Shown one piece after another: positions 62,261 to 64,000 of a DNA stretch of 64,000 nucleotides (position 1 is its first letter; each line of letters opens with the position of its first letter). The DNA is from Streptomyces sp. CB01635 (GTDB lineage: Bacteria; Actinomycetota; Actinomycetes; Streptomycetales; Streptomycetaceae): assembly GCF_002803065.1 (NCBI RefSeq), contig NZ_NNBL01000002.1:186001-250000 (forward strand), written 5' to 3'. Under the pieces are notes generated by a model, which was given only the letters and a program-made list of their open reading frames with translations, did not search any database and was not told where the DNA came from. The position numbers were made by a program, and so were the translations under genes.

Positions 62261-63499
62261 GTGCGGGAGTTCATCGTCGAGGCCGACGGCGGTTCCCGGG
62301 GCAACCCGGGGCCCGCGGGCTACGGCTCGGTCGTCATCGACGCGGCGACGGGGGAGACCCTGGCGGAGACCGCCGAGTACATCGGCATCGCCACGAACAA
62401 CGTCGCCGAGTACCGGGGGCTCGTCGCCGGCCTGCGTGCCGCGCACGCCCTCGACCCGCAGGCGTCGGTGCACGTCCGGATGGACTCCAAGCTCGTCGTC
62501 GAGCAGATGTCGGGCCGCTGGAAGATCAAGCACCCCGACATGCGGCCCCTCGCGGCGGAGGCGGCCACCGTGCTGCCGGCGTCGCAGGTGACGTACGAGT
62601 GGATCCCGCGCGAGCGGAACAAGCACGCGGACCGGCTCGCCAACGAGGCGATGGACGCGGGCAAGCGGGGCAAGCAGTGGGAGGCCTCGCGCTCGACCGC
62701 CGAACTCGATACGCCGCGTCCCCAGGCGGACCGGGGGGCTCCGCCCGGAGACGCGGCGGCCGGGGCAGCCAAGGCCCGGGCCGCGCTGGCGGGGACGCGG
62801 GGCACCGCGGACGCGCGGGCCGCGGGGAACGTGGCGGGCACCGCGTCCCAGGGCTGGTCGGCGGCGCCCGATCTCGGGGCACCCGCCACCTTCGTACTCC
62901 TGCGGCACGGCGAGACCGCGCTCACGCCCGAGAAGCGGTTCTCCGGATCCGGCGGCAGTGACCCCGAACTGTCGGCGGCCGGGCGCTCGCAGGCCGAGCG
63001 GGTCGCCGCCGCGCTCGCCGCGCGCGGCACCGTCCAGGCGATCGTCTCGTCGCCGCTCAAGCGGTGCCAGGAGACGGCGCGGACCGTCGCGGCCCGCCTC
63101 GGGCTCGACGTCCACATCGAAGAGGGCCTGCGCGAGACGGACTTCGGGGCGTGGGAAGGGCTGACCTTCGGGGAGGTCCGCGAGCGCTACCCGGAGGACA
63201 TGAACGCCTGGCTGGCCTCGTCGAAGGCCGAACCGACCGGCGGCGGCGAGAGCTTCGCGGCGGTCGCCCGTCGGGTCGCCGCGACGCGGGACCGGCTCGT
63301 CGAGCGGTACGCGGGCCGCACGGTCCTCCTGGTCACGCACGTCACGCCGATCAAGACGTTCGTACGGCTCGCGCTCGGCGCGCCGCCGGAGTCACTGTTC
63401 CGGATGGAACTCTCGGCGGCGTCGCTGTCGGCGGTCGCGTACTACGGGGACGGCAACGCGAGCGTGCGCCTGCTCAACGAGACGGCGCACCTGCGCTGA
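62261..63499 (+). CDS. bifunctional RNase HI / histidine phosphatase
   Basis: A 412-residue fused enzyme like Rv2228c. The N-terminal RNase HI domain (1-135) has the catalytic acids in VEADGGSRGNPG, NVAEYRG and RMDSKL, and the late Asp in NKHADRLANEAM; it removes RNA from RNA-DNA hybrids. A ~70-residue Ala/Gly linker joins the histidine phosphatase domain (FVLLRHGETALT with RHG; LLVTHVTPI for the second His), related to CobC alpha-ribazole phosphatase. GTG 62261 is preferred (AGGAG 8 bp upstream); GTG 62258 also possible. Confidence 0.92.
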   Translation: MREFIVEADGGSRGNPGPAGYGSVVIDAATGETLAETAEYIGIATNNVAEYRGLVAGLRAAHALDPQASVHVRMDSKLVVEQMSGRWKIKHPDMRPLAAEAATVLPASQVTYEWIPRERNKHADRLANEAMDAGKRGKQWEASRSTAELDTPRPQADRGAPPGDAAAGAAKARAALAGTRGTADARAAGNVAGTASQGWSAAPDLGAPATFVLLRHGETALTPEKRFSGSGGSDPELSAAGRSQAERVAAALAARGTVQAIVSSPLKRCQETARTVAARLGLDVHIEEGLRETDFGAWEGLTFGEVRERYPEDMNAWLASSKAEPTGGGESFAAVARRVAATRDRLVERYAGRTVLLVTHVTPIKTFVRLALGAPPESLFRMELSAASLSAVAYYGDGNASVRLLNETAHLR

Positions 63500-63523
63500 C
63501 GTCCGCGCTGCCTGAGGTCCGCG

Positions 63524-64000
63524 TCACCTGAGGCCGGCCGCTTCGCGGGCCAGCGTCTCGATCCGCGCCCAGTCCTTCGCCGCCACCGCGTCCGCGGGAA
63601 GCATCCAACTGCCGCCCACACAGCCGACGTTCTCGAGTGCCAGGTACGAGGGCGCCGAGCTGAGGGAGACACCGCCGGTCGGGCAGAACCGCGCCTGCGG
63701 CAGCGGACCGGCCAGCGACTTCAGATACGGCACACCGCCCGCGGCCTGTGCGGGGAAGAACTTCATCTCGCTCACCCCGCGCTCCAGGAGCGCCACGACC
63801 TCCGACGTCGTGGAGACGCCCGGCAGGAACGGCACGCCGGACTTCTTCATCGCGTCGAGCAGCGTGTCCGTCCAGCCGGGGCTGACCAGGAAGCGCGCTC
63901 CGGCCGCGACGGAGTCGGCGACGTTCTGCGGCGAGATGACCGTGCCCGCGCCGACGACGGCGTCCGGCACCTCGTCCGCGACGGCGCGGATCGCGTCGAG
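63524..64000 (-). CDS. eda: KDPG aldolase (2-dehydro-3-deoxyphosphogluconate aldolase), 5' end outside window
   Basis: The frame is open to the window edge, giving the C-terminal ~158 residues. KDPG/KHG aldolase features are visible: VVGAGTVISPQNV with the catalytic Glu/Gly region, FLVSPGWTD, PFLPGVSTTSEV, and the Schiff-base Lys in MKFFPAQAAGG, then FCPTGGVSL for the phosphate. It splits KDPG to pyruvate and glyceraldehyde 3-phosphate or works on similar keto-acids. It converges on the RNase HI gene with a 24-bp gap and no clear terminator. Confidence 0.9.
   Translation of the reverse strand, partial: LDAIRAVADEVPDAVVGAGTVISPQNVADSVAAGARFLVSPGWTDTLLDAMKKSGVPFLPGVSTTSEVVALLERGVSEMKFFPAQAAGGVPYLKSLAGPLPQARFCPTGGVSLSSAPSYLALENVGCVGGSWMLPADAVAAKDWARIETLAREAAGLR

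Overview
The window is a high-GC actinobacterial chromosome segment, almost certainly from a Streptomyces: GC-rich third codon positions, many GTG starts, pervasive ATGA/GTGA overlaps, and typical streptomycete families. There are no rRNA, tRNA, phage, insertion-sequence or CRISPR genes. The theme is lipid and steroid-like catabolism under a KstR-type regulator, interleaved with housekeeping and transport loci.

Layout. 1-7.8 kb: the 3' half of an mce (lipid import) operon with four Mce proteins, four Mce-associated membrane proteins and a secreted lytic transglycosylase. 8-10.7 kb: a divergent cyp125-like P450 / fadA5-like thiolase pair. 10.7-19 kb: a secreted transglycosylase, then a cobalamin-riboswitch-led ECF vitamin transporter operon carrying a secreted toroid (transcobalamin-like) protein, then an SPFH/NfeD-like pair. 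19-28.5 kb: MBL hydrolase, aldehyde dehydrogenase plus ferredoxin, an orphan TPP riboswitch, the TetR regulator kstR, a glycosyltransferase-methyltransferase-toroid trio, a lipoprotein, and an F420-type LLM oxidoreductase like Rv3520c. 28.5-36.8 kb: cell-wall amidase, membrane proteins, and a peptidase/permease/DUF1177/IclR/peptidase E cluster. 36.8-48.9 kb: an MFS pump, a fused FadE34-like acyl-CoA dehydrogenase, a glutarate-type cluster (LysR, MHS transporter, AidB-like ACAD, CoA-transferase, glutaryl-CoA dehydrogenase) and a lipid-transfer-type thiolase. 49-54 kb: an MFS exporter and a DesKR-type two-component system with an ABC exporter. 54-57.4 kb: a MaoC hydratase, Zn-alcohol dehydrogenase and SDR operon. 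57.4-64 kb: a hypothetical protein, an iron-boxed siderophore-binding protein, Nif3, a zinc-ribbon coiled-coil protein, RNase HI-phosphatase and the 3' part of KDPG aldolase.

How it works together. Sites matching the mycobacterial KstR operator (TnnAACnnGTTnnA) occur upstream of the MBL/aldehyde dehydrogenase pair, kstR/glycosyltransferase, the fused ACAD and the MaoC operon, with near matches between cyp125 and fadA5. A second inverted repeat, TCTGAC-N5-GTCAGA, recurs at six promoters, often beside the KstR box. Together the genes could import a sterol or similar lipid (Mce), oxidise its terminal carbon (P450, ferredoxin, alcohol and aldehyde dehydrogenases) and shorten the side chain by beta-oxidation (FadE34-like ACAD, MaoC hydratase, SDR, thiolases). 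No ring-degradation genes (kstD, kshAB, hsa) lie in the window, so the substrate remains an inference.
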